This document shows positions 34,916 through 45,681 of a stretch of 64,000 nucleotides of DNA, piece by piece (the first letter of the stretch is position 1; every line of letters begins with the position of its first letter). The notes beneath the pieces were generated by a model, which worked only from the letters and a program-made list of their open reading frames with translations, was not told the origin of the DNA and did not search any database. Source of the stretch: Arachis hypogaea (Eukaryota > Streptophyta > Magnoliopsida > Fabales > Fabaceae); NCBI RefSeq assembly GCF_003086295.3, contig NC_092054.1:18549878-18613877 (forward strand), written 5' to 3'. The position numbers and the translations under genes were made by a program.

Positions 34916-35330
34916 GGGGAGGAGGTAAATTCATTTTTTCTTCATATTTTTCATTTTAATCTTAATTTTCATGCTTCAATTCATGATTTCTTGCATAAAC
35001 ATGTTAAGAACCCAGATTTCTAAAATCCCTAATTTCTAAAAACCCTACCTTAAAAATATCAAATGTATCTTAATCCATAAGCACAAACCCTCTTTTTCAA
35101 ATTCAATCCAACTCTTTTTCAAATTTTCAAAACAAATCTATTTTTTTTCAACTAATATTTTTTTCAAATCTCCACATTATCTTTTTCAAAATCTAGATTT
35201 ATCTTTTTCAAAAAATTTTCATATCTTTTCAATTTTAAACTATATCCTCTCTCATCATATCTTCTATCTTATCTTTTCCAAATCAATCTTTTTATCATAT
35301 GTTTTCAAAATTTTTGAACCCACCCCCCTC

Positions 35331-35338
35331 CCTTTATA
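35331..35338 (+). promoter_or_regulatory. TATA-like site before the element C env-like ORF
   Basis: TTTATATA preceded by CACCCCCCTCCC lies about 135 bp before MAPKEKQ. At the same position element B has TTTAAATAC preceded by CACCCCTCCAC (minus strand). The shared C-rich flank and TATA-like box suggest an internal promoter for the env-like gene. This is inference from position and composition only. Confidence 0.35.
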
Positions 35339-35471
35339 TATGGGTTCGGCGTCCACCCTCCTCCATCAACAATTGCACCTAGCTCTCCTTCTATCCCTCT
35401 CCTTTCTTTTCTTTTGCTTGAGGACAAGCAAACCTCTAAGTTTGGTGTGTTTATCCGTGATCACTAAGAGC

Positions 35472-36605
35472 ATGGCTCCTAAGGAAAAACAACCCACTTC
35501 AAGAGGCAAGAAAGAGAGCATTCCAAAACCACTTTGGAATCAAGGGAAGTTCTTATCTAAAGAACATTCAGACCATTATCATAAAATAATGGGTCTAAGA
35601 TCAGTGATCCCGGAAGTTAGATTCGATCTGAAAGAAGACGAATATCCGAAGATCCAGGAGCAAATCCGAATCAGGAACTGGGAGATCCTAGCCAATCCTG
35701 AAACGAAAGTGGGAAGGAATATGGTCCAGGAGTTCTATGCTAATATGTGGCATACAGACAGGCAAAGACTATCTGGATCTGATATCTATGACTATCAAAC
35801 CGTGGTCAGAGGAAAGATTATTCATACCCACCCTAACAAGATCAGAGAGATCTTAAAGCTACCTCAGCTGAAAGATGATCCAGACTCCTTCAATAGGAGA
35901 ATGATGAGAACAAACAAGAGCTTGGATAAGATTCTAGAAGACATATGCATCCCTGGAGCCAGGTGGACCACCAGCACGAAGGGTGTTCCTAATCAACTCA
36001 AAAGAGAAGATCTCAAACCAGTGGCCAGAGGCTGGCTGGACTTCATTGGGCATTCCCTGCTGCCCACTAGCAACCGTTCTGAAGTCACTGTTAAAAGAGC
36101 AGTGATGATCCATTGCATCATGATGGGAAAAGAAGTGGAAGTTCATCAACTAATTTCAACTGAATTCTACAAAATTGCTAACAAAAATTCTAAAGAGGCC
36201 AAGTTGGCTTACCCAAGCTTGATTTCTCTGCTCTGCAAGGACGCTGGAGTAAGGATGGGAGTAACTGAGTATATCTCAATTGAGAAACTAATCACCAAAG
36301 CATCAATGGAAAAACAACAAGCGCAAGATGACCCCATCAAGAAGAAAGCACAGGAATTTCTCCCAGAAATCCCTCAATCTGAATATTGGGAGTATCTTGA
36401 AACATCAGTTACCAAGATACAAGAAACTATGGAACAAATAATAAAGGAACAGAAGGAACACAGTCAAATTCTTTGCTATTTGATTAAAGAACAGGAAGAG
36501 CAAGGGCGTGACTTGAGGGAATTGAAGCGCCAGAAGTTATCTCTTGAAGGACCAGGCACCCCACAGATCCGAAGAACATCCACTTCCCAGAACAAAGGTT
36601 GTTAA
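35472..36605 (+). CDS. Athila env-like ORF of element C
   Basis: Open from MAPKEKQPTSRGKKE to the stop at 36603-36605, 377 codons. It contains LWNQGKFLSKEHSDHYHKIM, KVGRNMVQEFYANMW, RGWLDFIGHSLLPTSNRSEV and a C-terminal Glu/Gln/Lys-rich coiled coil. The family is the plant retrotransposon 'putative transposon protein' type, and its function is not established. I chose this ATG because it aligns with that of element B. The frame also stays open upstream to an ATG at 35340 through a hydrophobic stretch. No stop is present although pol has several. Confidence 0.78.
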   Translation: MAPKEKQPTSRGKKESIPKPLWNQGKFLSKEHSDHYHKIMGLRSVIPEVRFDLKEDEYPKIQEQIRIRNWEILANPETKVGRNMVQEFYANMWHTDRQRLSGSDIYDYQTVVRGKIIHTHPNKIREILKLPQLKDDPDSFNRRMMRTNKSLDKILEDICIPGARWTTSTKGVPNQLKREDLKPVARGWLDFIGHSLLPTSNRSEVTVKRAVMIHCIMMGKEVEVHQLISTEFYKIANKNSKEAKLAYPSLISLLCKDAGVRMGVTEYISIEKLITKASMEKQQAQDDPIKKKAQEFLPEIPQSEYWEYLETSVTKIQETMEQIIKEQKEHSQILCYLIKEQEEQGRDLRELKRQKLSLEGPGTPQIRRTSTSQNKGC

Positions 36606-37646
36606 ATTCCAATTTCTGCTTTAACTCTGTGATAGTTGTCGTTATAGGAGTTTACCTTAGGAGTCATATAGTAGTAAGTAGTGTCTATTTTGATTTTATC
36701 TCCAATTAAGTTATAGTCTATTTTTCTCATCATCAGCAAACATGAATAAAATAGCAGATCTTTTGAATAAGAGGCAATACAATTCGAGTTTTAATAAGAA
36801 AAATTCTAATTAGTAACATGTGGTGGCAATGCTTTCTGTCTTCTGAATGAATGCTTGAACAGTGAATATATCTTTTGAATTTGTTGTTTAAGATTGTTAA
36901 ATATGTTGGCTCTTGAAAGAATGATGAACATGAGACATGTTATTAATAATCTGAAAAATCATAAAAATGATTCTTGAAGCAAGAAAAAGCAGCAAAGAAC
37001 AAAGCTTGCAGAAAAAAAAAAGAAAGAAAAAGAAAAGCAAGTAGAAAAAGCCAAAAGCTCTTAAAACCAAAAGGCAAGGGTAAATAAAAAAGATCCCAAG
37101 GCTTTGAGCATCAGTGGATAGGAGGGCCTAAGGGATAAAATCCTGGCCTAAGCGGCTAACCCAGGCTGTCCCTAGCCATGTGCTTGTGGCGTGAAGGTGT
37201 CAAGTGAAAACTTGAGACTGAGCGGTTAAAGTCAAGGTCCAAAGCAAAAAGAAGAGTGTGCTTAAGAACCCTGGACACCTCTAATTGGGGGCTTTAGCAA
37301 AGCTGAGTCACAATCTAAAAGGGTTCACCCAATTATGTGTCTGTGGCATTTATGTATCCGGTGGTAATACTGGAAAACAAAGTGCTTAGGGCCACAGCCA
37401 AGACTCATAAAGTAGCTGTGTTCAAGAATCATCATACTGAAATAGGAGAATCAATAACACTATCTGAATTCTAAGTTCCTATAGATGCCAATCACTCTGA
37501 GCTTCAATGGATAAAGTGAGATGCCAAAACTGTTCGGAAGCAAAAAGCTACTAGTCCCGCTCATCTAATTAGAATCTGAGCTTCACTCAAAAACTCTGAG
37601 ATATTATTGCTTCTTGACTTATTAGTCTTCTATTTTATTTTTCTAG
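36606..37646 (+). other. Element C 3' non-coding region
   Basis: About 1 kb between the env-like ORF and the hairpin/PPT. It matches the corresponding part of element B in many blocks (for example AAAGTAGCTGTGTTCAAGAAT and CACTATCTGAATTC) without any shared protein frame. No gene seen. Confidence 0.7.
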
Positions 37647-37683
37647 TTGCTTGAGGACAAGCAACAGTTCAAGTTTGGTGTTG
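37647..37683 (+). promoter_or_regulatory. Element C hairpin and polypurine tract before the 3' LTR
   Basis: TTGCTTG-AGGA-CAAGCAA (37647-37664) is a perfect 7-bp stem with a four-base loop. AAGTTTGGTGTTG follows and abuts the LTR. The same hairpin and TTTGGTGT module occurs at 35414-35445, inside the leader of the env-like gene. Confidence 0.8.
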
Positions 37684-39219
37684 TGATGAGCGGATATTTT
37701 ATACGCTTTTTGGGGTTAATTTCATATAGATTTTAGTATATTTTAGTTAGTTTTTAGTTTATTCTCATTAGTTTCTAGGAAAAATTCATATTTCTAGACT
37801 TTACTATGAGTTTGTGTGTTTTTCTGTGATTTCAGGTATTTCCTGGCTGAAATTGAGGGAGCTGAGCAAAAATCTGATTCAGGCTGAAAAAGGACTGCTG
37901 ATGCTGTTGGATTCTGACCTCTCTGCACTCAAAATGGAATTTCTGGAGCTACAGGAGTCCAAATGGCGCGATTCCAATTGCGTTGGAAAGTAGACATCCA
38001 GGACTTTCCAGAAATATATAATAGTTCATACTTTGCTCAAGGATAGATGGCGTAAACTGGCGTTCAAGTCCAGTTCCATGCTGCTGTCTGGCGTCCAGCG
38101 CCAGAAACAAGTTACAAAGTGGAGTTCAACGCCAGAAATAGGTTACAACCTGGCGTTGAACACCCAAAATAGCCCAGGCACGTGAGAAGCTTTAGTCTCA
38201 GCCCCAGCACACACCAAGTGGGCCCCAGAAGTGGATTTCTGCACTATCTGTCATACTCTACTCATTTTCTGTAAACCTAGGTTACCAGTTTAGTATTTAA
38301 ACAACTTTTAGAGATTTATTTTGGATCTCATGACAATTTAGATCTGAATTTTGTACTCTTTGACGGCATGAGTCTCTAAACTCCATTGTTGGGGGTGAGG
38401 AGCTCTGCTGTGTCCTGATGAATTAATGTAAGTAATTCTGTTTTCCATTCAAACATGCGTGTTCCTATCTAAGATATCCATTCGCGCCTAACTATGGAGA
38501 AGGTGATGATCAGTGACACTCATCACCTTCCTCAATATACGAACGTGTGTCTGACAATCACCTCCGTTCTACATCAGATTGAATGAATATCTCTTAGATT
38601 CCTTAATCAGAATCTCCGTGGTATAAGCTAGAATCATTTGGCGGCATTCATGAGAATCCGGAAAGTCTAAACCTTGTCTGTGGTATTCCGAGTAGGATTC
38701 TGGGATTGGATGGCCGTGACGAACTTCAAACTCGCGAGTGCTGGGCGTAGTGACAGACGCAAAAGGATAGTAAATCCTATTCCGGTACGACTGAGAACCT
38801 GCAGATGATTAGCCGTGCGGTGACAGCGCACCTGGATCCTTTTCACTGGAAGGATGGATGGTAGCCATTGACAACGGTGATCCACCTACACACAGCTTGC
38901 CATAGGAGGACGTGCGTGCGTGAATCAGAAGACAGAGGAAAGCAGAGATTCTGAAGACAAAGCATCTCCAAAACTCCAACATATTCTCCATTACTGCATA
39001 ACAAGTAACCTTTAATCCATGCTCTCTTATTTATTCGCAATTCAACTAATAAATATAATTGACTTCCTGACTGAGAATTGCAAGATAACCATAGATTGCT
39101 TCAAACCAACAATCTCCGTGGGATTCGACCCTTACTCACGTAAGGTATTACTTGGACAACCCAGTGCACTTGCTAGTTAGTTGTGCGAAATTACATTGTG
39201 AAGTAATTTTCGTGCACCA
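37684..39219 (+). repeat. Element C 3' LTR, 1536 bp
   Basis: It starts TGATGAGCGG and ends GTGCACCA, with the same length as the 5' LTR and only scattered substitutions. The GGGGT TSD follows at 39220. Confidence 0.95.
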
Positions 39220-39313
39220 GGGGTATACAGATACTACTCCCGTATGCAGCAGTAATGGGGTTAGCATATAACCCCAGAGTCCTTCTGGACTGTTCATTTT
39301 CACTTAGGTCCAT
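39220..39313 (-). pseudogene. Element B gag N-terminal part, cut off by element C
   Basis: The start codon is at 39311-39313 on the minus strand, reading MDLSENEQSRRTLG then YANPITAAYGSSICIP. It is nearly the same as the start of element C gag. The reading continues at 26994 after removal of C and one GGGGT copy. Confidence 0.9.
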
Positions 39314-40107
39314 GATGGAGAAAAGGGAATTGATGTGAATTGCAAATAAAATATATTTTTATTTTTATTTTATTTAAAAAAACAAACCGAATAAATAAAA
39401 AAAAGAAAAAAAGATAAAATAAAATAATTAGAAATTAAAATATAAATTTCGAAAACTAAAAGAAAAAGGAAAAATAAATTCGAAAACTAAAATAACTACT
39501 TAATTAAGAAGATTTGAAAAACTTTGGATATGATTTTTGAAAGGAAATTTGAATTTTGAAATTTTAAAACTAAGATAAGACAGAATAAAAATTTTCTAAA
39601 ATAAAAATATGAATTTTTAAATGAAATTTTCAAAAATTCAATTAAATAAATATGAAAGATATTTTTGAATTTAATGAGGAAATAGAAAAACAATAAAATG
39701 ACACCAAACTTAGAATTTTTGGATCAAAACAAAGAAAACAAATATGAAAACTTTGAATATCAAGATGAACACTGAGAGCAACTTTTAAAAATTCTTTAAG
39801 AAAACAGAAACACAAAGGACACCAAACTTAAAAATTTTTATACTCTGAGCACTAATAATTCAAAAAAAAATGAAAGAAAATAAACTTATGCACTTGACAC
39901 CAAACTTAAAATATGAAACTAAACTCAATTACAGAAGACTAAATTATGAAGTTATTGGTTTTGAAAATTTTCGAAAATAATTGAGAAAAATAAGATAAGG
40001 ATTTTAAAATTTTAACCAAAAACAATAATAGAAGACTCTAAACCAAAAAGAAAAATTTTTCCTAATCTAAGCAACAAAATAAACCGTTAGTTGTCCAAAC
40101 TCGAACA
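39314..40107 (-). other. Element B 5' leader
   Basis: A-rich on the plus strand, non-coding. Three minus-strand TAAGTTTGGTGT copies lie at 39701-39712 (one mismatch), 39819-39830 and 39897-39908, as in the leader of element C. The (ATAA)n tract of element C is only weakly represented. Confidence 0.75.
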
Positions 40108-40126
40108 ATTCCCGGCAACGGCGTCA
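40108..40126 (-). other. Element B primer-binding site (decayed tRNA-Asp type)
   Basis: Minus-strand TGACGCCGTTGCCGGGAAT lies six bases after the 5' LTR end. It has two changes from the TGGCGCCGTTGCCGGGGAT of element C. Confidence 0.85.
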
Positions 40127-40132
40127 AAAACT

Positions 40133-42241
40133 TGGTGCACGAAATCACACACACTTTTGCAATTCCGCACAACTAACCGGAAAGTGCACTGGGTCGTCCA
40201 AGTAATACCTTACGTGAATAAGAGTCGATCCCATGGAGATTGTCGGCTTGAAGCAAGCTATGGTTATATTGTAACTCCTAGTCAGGATATCAATAATAAT
40301 TCTCAGTTTTAATTGGAATGGGTAAAAGAACATGGATTAAATAATACTTGTTATGCAGTAATGTAGGGGTGGCAACACTACCCGAACGCGCGGGTACCCA
40401 CCCCGTCCCTACCCACTCGGGGCGGGTAATTACCCGTCCCCGCACCGGGGCGGGTTTTAACGGGGCGGGTTCTTGGGCAGGGCGGGGCAGGGTCAGGTTT
40501 AGGTTAAACCCGCCCCGGTATATGTAATATATATATATATAAATATATATATTTAATATATAATATATGTAACATATATAACATATATAAAATAATTAGT
40601 AAAATGATTAATAATATTATATCATATATAAATTTTTACTTTAATTTATGTTATGTATGTAAATGGTGGTTATATAATTTTTAAAATTTTATTTTATTTA
40701 TTGGATTTAATAATTATAGGGGGTAGGGGCGGGACGGGTACCCGCAGGGGTGGGTTAGGGTTTAACATTTTACTACCCGCGGGTAGGGCGGGGCGGGTTT
40801 TATGCGGGTTTTTTGTCAGGTGGGACGGGGTCGGGTAGAGCAAAAGCCCCTACCCGCCCCGTTGCCACCCCTACAGTAATGGAGAATAGGTTGAGGTTTT
40901 GGAGATGCTCTGTCTTCTGAATCCCTGCTTTCCTACTGTCTTCTTCTTCACGCATGCAGGGCTCCTTCCATGACAAGCTGTATGTTGGTGGATCACCGTT
41001 GTCAATGGCTACTATCCGTTCTCTCAGTGAAAATGGTCCAGCTACGGGTTTCGTAGGGCTAATCATCTGTCGGTTCTCACTAGTGTTGGAATAAGATCCA
41101 TTGATCCTTTTGCACACTGTCACTGCGCCCAACATTTGTGAGTTTGAAGCTCATCACAGTCATCCCTTCCCGGATCCTACTCGGAATACCACAGACAAGG
41201 TTTAGACTTTCCGGATCTCAAGAATGCTGCCAATTGATTCTAGCTTATACCAGGAAGACTCTGATCTCACAGATTTGAATGCTCTGTTGTCAGGAGAGGC
41301 AATCAAACTCGTGAACCAAGAATCAAAGAGATACACACTCAATCTAAGGTAGAACGGAGGTGGTTGTCAGGTACGCATTCATAGGTTGAGAATGGTGATG
41401 AGTGTCACGGATCATCACATTCATCATGTTGAAGTGCGAGTGAATATCTTAGAATAGAAACAAGCGTGATTGAATAGAAAACAGTAGTAATTGCATTAAT
41501 CCATCGAGACACAGTAGAGCTCCTCACCCTAACCATGGAGTTTAGAGACTCATGCCGTAGAAGATACAAAATTCAGATGTAAAAATGTCATGATGTTCAA
41601 AATAAATCTCTAAAAGTAGTTTTTATACTCAACTAGTAACCTAGGTTTACAGAAAATGAGTAAGCTAAGATAGATAATGCAGAAATCCACTTCTGGAGCC
41701 CACTTGGTGTGTGTTTGGGCTGAGCACTGAAGCTTTCATGTGCATAGGCTATTCCTGGCATTGAACTCCAGCTTTTGTGCCAGTTTGGGCGTTTAACTCC
41801 AACTTTTATGCCAGTTCTGGCGTTTAACGCCAGAAAAAGGGTAAGGAGTTGGCGTTTAAATGCCAGTTTGCGCTACTAAATCTCGGGCCAAGTATGGACT
41901 ATTATATATTTCTGGAAAGCCCAAGATGTCTACTTTCCAACGCAATTGAGAGCGTGTCAATTGGACTTCTGTAGCTCCAAAAAATTCATTTCGAGTGCAA
42001 GGAGGTCAGAATCCAACGGCATCTGTAGTCCTTTCTCAGCCTCTGAATCAGATTTTTGCTCAGGTCCCTCAATTTCAGCCAGAAAATTCCTGAAATTACA
42101 AAAAGACACACAAACTCATAGTAAAGTCCAGAAATGTGATTTTTGCATAAAAACTAATAAAAATATAATAAAAAGTAACTAAATCATACTAAAAACTACA
42201 TGAAAATATCACCAAAAAGCGTATAAAATATCCGCTCATCA
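40133..42241 (-). repeat. Element B 5' LTR, interrupted by a hAT-type MITE
   Basis: Plus strand TGGTGCACGAAATC ... CCGCTCATCA, 2109 bp. Without the 510-bp MITE and its 8-bp duplication it is 1591 bp, one base shorter than the 3' LTR. Confidence 0.92.
40364..40873. mobile_element. GC-rich hAT-type MITE, 510 bp, TSD CAGTAATG
   Basis: TAGGGGTGGCAAC at the left is inverted as GTTGCCACCCCTA at the right. CAGTAATG lies at 40356-40363 and 40874-40881, and only one copy is present in the uninterrupted LTR near 15798. The 8-bp TSD and TAGGGGTGGCAA end fit the hAT superfamily. The outer about 150 bp on each side is full of GGGCGGG and GGGTACCCGC motifs, while the middle (40515-40710) is nearly pure AT with TATATA runs. 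No transposase is encoded. Confidence 0.88.
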
Positions 42242-42294
42242 CCAGGTAATCGGAAACTTCCTCAACCTGGTCCATGGTTCAGTTTTTGAGGCCT

Positions 42295-42876
42295 TCAAGA
42301 ATCACAATCCCAACCTGTTGGTTCATAGGGCATGTCTGGGTAGCGCAACTTCACCGACAGTCCCTCCGAAGTCAAATAACAACCTTCACAATTGTAAGGA
42401 TTCAGAGATCGATCAACATTTAAAGGCTTCAACTTGCGATTATATATCCTAAAATTGGCATGCATTTGTTCGACATGAAGACTCAAATCTGCTTTGACAA
42501 TTTCAGGCTTGCCTTCCTCAGTCCATAGAAGCACACTTTGATGCACCGTAGACGGCACCGCACTTACTCCATGAATCCAATCTCTCCCAAGTAAGACGTT
42601 ATAACTTGCCTTCGATGGCACCACCACAAACACTGAATGTCTCTCCGATGATCCCACCTTCACAATTAAGGTAACCAGCCCTATCGCTGTCGTGGAATCC
42701 CCACTAAAATTAGTTACAGCAATATTCGTAGGGACCAACTCACTAACATGTTTCCCTACTTTTCCTAGCATCCTTTCAGGCAAAAGACTTATTGCTGCCC
42801 CACCATCAATCAGTACCTTGTTTATCTTGTAACCATTTACAACAGCAACAATGTGAAGATGATGCAAATGAGACAT
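42295..42876 (-). pseudogene. Element A protease region
   Basis: VLIDGGAAISLLPERMLGKV carries an aspartic protease site (D-G-G-A, usual D-[ST]-G-[AS]). YNVLLGRDWIHG is the second conserved block. The family pattern NVDRSLNPYNCEGCYLTSEG follows. It precedes the insertion point of element B and continues in frame at 15572 after removal of B. Confidence 0.85.
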
Positions 42877-42951
42877 TTGCTTTTCAGTAGGGCGAAGGAA
42901 GACACCTGGTTCATCTTCTATGCGAATAAAAGAAAAAGCTTCTTCGTCTTC

Positions 42952-43620
42952 CTAATCGTAATCCTCATCCGGATTACCTTCACACTCCCCAAGGTACTCG
43001 GTAGGGATTATCGAAATCGTCCCCACCATGTCATCATCTCTTTTGTCGAAGTATTCCTCATCGACATCAACATCTTTATGTTTATCTACCCCAGAAGACT
43101 GAGCGATTGCCTTCCCTTTGTCCATCTTGGCTGGTGATGGAATCTCTTTAGGATAAGTCTCTCCATCAGAAGGAAAGACAATTCGGGAATGCACCGAAGG
43201 AGTTGCCCCCTTGCTTGCTTCCTTCCCTGTATCAATTTAAAGTTTCTTATTCTGATGGAAACTTCTCCTTCCTTCTCTTCCTCTCGGGTATCCTCTGGCT
43301 CGTCCTCGAAAAGCGGCATACTAATTTTGAGACGGCGCTCTATGTCCCCATTGAGGATTGCGTCGATACAAGTGATCATGCCTTTGAAACTCTTGACAGT
43401 TTCTGATCCACTGAACACCAATAGCCTGAGATCGACTCAAAGGTGTATCCACATCATGTAGAGGAATTTTTGAACTAGAAGCTTCTACACATTGAATTGA
43501 TTGTCTTTGACGTGCTTGTTCCTCCCTGTGGGCTAATTCTTTCTTCATTCTTTCCTTTTCAAAGATTGCCGCCACTTCAGCATCAAAAACAACGTTACAC
43601 CGTGGACACAGAGATACGTC
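42952..43620 (-). pseudogene. Element A gag/protease linker
   Basis: Three frames (43321-43620, 43086-43421, 42952-43194) together give a region starting CPRCNVVFDAEVAAIFEKER, a motif common in Tat elements of legumes. QAIGVQWIRNCQEFQRHDHL and an acidic stretch follow. At least two frameshifts occur. Its two Cys (CPRC) may form half of a metal site. Confidence 0.7.
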
Positions 43621-43637
43621 CCGATTTTGATTTTTTT

Positions 43638-45575
43638 CTAAACCAAGAAGTCCAACAAACCATCCCCTGTTCTAGGGTACACAGCTCTTACTTGTGACTC
43701 AAAATCATCAAAAGCCACATCAAAATCATAAGACATCCCCACCATATTCACTCCAAAGCAGGGTTCCACATAACTGGCATCAGTTTCGAAGGGATCTACA
43801 TCAATCATCATTTCCTTTTTGCCATCATCAAATTTCAAACGTCCTTCCATTATTGCCTCCTGTATCAAATCCCTGAAACGAATACAACTGTTAGTCAAAT
43901 GACTTGTTGCTTGGTGAAATTTGCAGTAAGGCTTTCCTTTCAAATCCTTCAAGGAAAGTAATGTTCTACCCTCAGGCAAAACCAATTGTTTATCTTTAAG
44001 CAACACATCAAAAATCTGATCAGATTTCGAAATATCAAAACTATATTTCTTTCCACTTTTAAGTTTTGAATCATTCGACTTTTCACTACCAGGGAGTTTT
44101 TTCAACAAAGAACAAACATATGGAGGGCCCTTCTTAAGTTCGGCCAAATCGACTTCTGTTTCGAAATCAATTTCTTCCTCTGAGGACTCCATGGTTACAT
44201 AAGCAACCTTCTCCTTTCGAGTAAATGGTTTACTCTCTGACCTTTGTTCGGTTCTATATTTTTCTTTTTCCTTTTTCATTAACTCAGTTTGCCGAACATT
44301 TTCAGCCAAATGAGCCAAATCAGGAATATGCACATTAAGCAACTTTCTGCGCATATAAAATCCTAACCCCATAGTTGCTATTTTCACTATCTCATTTTCA
44401 GGCAATGTGACATAGCACCTACTTCTAGCATTTTTGAAACGTATTAAATAATCATCAATGGTTTCACCATCTTCACGTGTCAAAGCTACTAAATCAGTAA
44501 CTGCTACGTTCATTTTTCCTCGATAAAACTGAGCGTGAAAAGCAGTTTCCAACTGATTCCATGTTGTAATCGAATTTGGTCTAAGATTCGAAAACCATGT
44601 AAATGCATTCTTCGTTAATGACGACGGAAAAAATTTTCATTTTCAAATTTTCATCATTTGCTAAGTTTCCAATCTCGACCAAATAACGAGCAACATGTTC
44701 AGTTGTTGATTCTCCAACTTCTCCAGCAAATTTTGTAGTTATTTTCGGATTTTTTATCCCTCTTGGCACTTCAGCCATTTGAACTACTTGGGGAAAAGTC
44801 GAGACAAAATGTGGCTGATTCATAAAACCAACATTCAATCCAACCCGATTTAACACTTCTTCTACAATTTGGGTGACCTGATAACGATCACCTCGCAATC
44901 CATGTAAAACATTATCAGCATTCTCATGTCGATGAACTATGCGAAGATTTTCACGATTTGGAACATGATTTTCATTTTGAAAAATATTTTTCATCCCCTC
45001 ATTAGTTCCTCGAGCATTATGCCTTTCGCCTTCATCATAATTGACGATTCGAGTGATCCTCTCGACTTGTCTAGCAAGACGCTCGAATCTCGATTCATGA
45101 TTGGCCATCATCGGATTCAGAATTATAGTCATTTGCTGAGTCAATAAATTAACCAAATCATGATGACTTTCCTCCACTTGTTGTCGATACGCTGCCATTG
45201 AACTCGCAGCATTCGAAGTGGAGCCCACATGATACTCACGAGAATACTCAGAGTGTTGTTGTGGGTTTTGCATAATATTTACTCTATTTGCATTCCCAAA
45301 ACGGATAGGCGGGACAAACCCACCCACTGGTGGGGTGTAACCAGCAGGAAGACCATAAGGGGGCCAACCAGCGGTTAATGGAGGTTGAAACGGTGGCGCA
45401 GGGCCACGTGGATGCGTATTACGCTAACATTTCCAGTTTGAATAGTCGTGACGACTATGCTTTCAGTTCCGATTGCACCTTCCGAACGTGAAGACACGTC
45501 GGCTTATTGTACGGATACCGGTATACTATCACTGGTGGAAAAACCACCATTCACATTTGATAATTCATCAGCCAT
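43638..45575 (-). pseudogene. Element A gag
   Basis: The start is MADELSNVNGGFSTSDSIPV at 45575, stopped after 22 codons. The next frame (44581-45327) has a coiled-coil-like middle and VPRGIKNPKITTKFAGEVGE. The following frame (43638-44552) has METAFHAQFYRGKMNVAVTD then LTREDGETIDDYLIRFKNAR, the gypsy gag core. CKFHQATSHLTNSC near 43900 is a zinc-knuckle-like C-H-H-C pattern. A frameshift near 44580 and an early stop make it non-functional. Confidence 0.85.
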
Positions 45576-45660
45576 GTGAATGATCTTCCCACTTCGTAAT
45601 TGCGTACACTAAGAAATTACTAGAAAGTAATTATTTTTGACACACTTCGACTTAAAAACT

Positions 45661-45679
45661 GTCCCACCGGGCGTACCAA
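45661..45679 (-). other. Element A primer-binding site
   Basis: Minus-strand TTGGTACGCCCGGTGGGAC starts two bases after the 5' LTR end. It has the form of a tRNA 3'-end complement (TGG first). I cannot assign the tRNA from memory with confidence. It differs from the Asp-tRNA site of elements B and C. Confidence 0.65.
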
Positions 45680-45681
45680 TT

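Larger units (their letters stand above)
26995..39219 (+). mobile_element. Element C: young Athila-type retrotransposon nested in B gag, TSD GGGGT
   Basis: Both LTRs are 1536 bp and differ by about 36 substitutions by my manual count (roughly 2.3 %), with no indel. GGGGT lies at 26990-26994 and 39220-39224. Removing C restores the gag frame of element B (SICIP on one side, ASSFELNPQ on the other). Plus-strand order: 5' LTR, tRNA-Asp primer site, 0.8-kb leader, gag-protease-RT-RNase H-integrase, palindrome array, env-like ORF, hairpin and PPT, 3' LTR. It is the youngest large insertion, but pol carries at least two stops and two frameshifts. Confidence 0.95.
15573..42241 (-). mobile_element. 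Element B: Athila-type gypsy retrotransposon nested in A
   Basis: LTRs at 15573-17164 and 40133-42241 are bounded by CCAGG at 15568-15572 and 42242-42246, and the pol region of A joins in frame across this TSD. On the minus strand the order is 5' LTR, tRNA-Asp-type primer site, leader, gag, protease, RT, RNase H, integrase, palindrome array, env-like ORF, hairpin and PPT, 3' LTR, which is Athila organisation. Three insertions interrupt it (solo LTR, element C, hAT MITE). Without them it is about 12.3 kb, close to the 12.2 kb of element C, its close relative. Stops, frameshifts and an RT catalytic change show it is dead. Confidence 0.92.

Noticed and set aside
43137..43853. Plus-strand frames of 90-94 codons across 42853-43461
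   Set aside because: Antisense of the gag/protease linker of element A, whose minus-strand frames carry known motifs.
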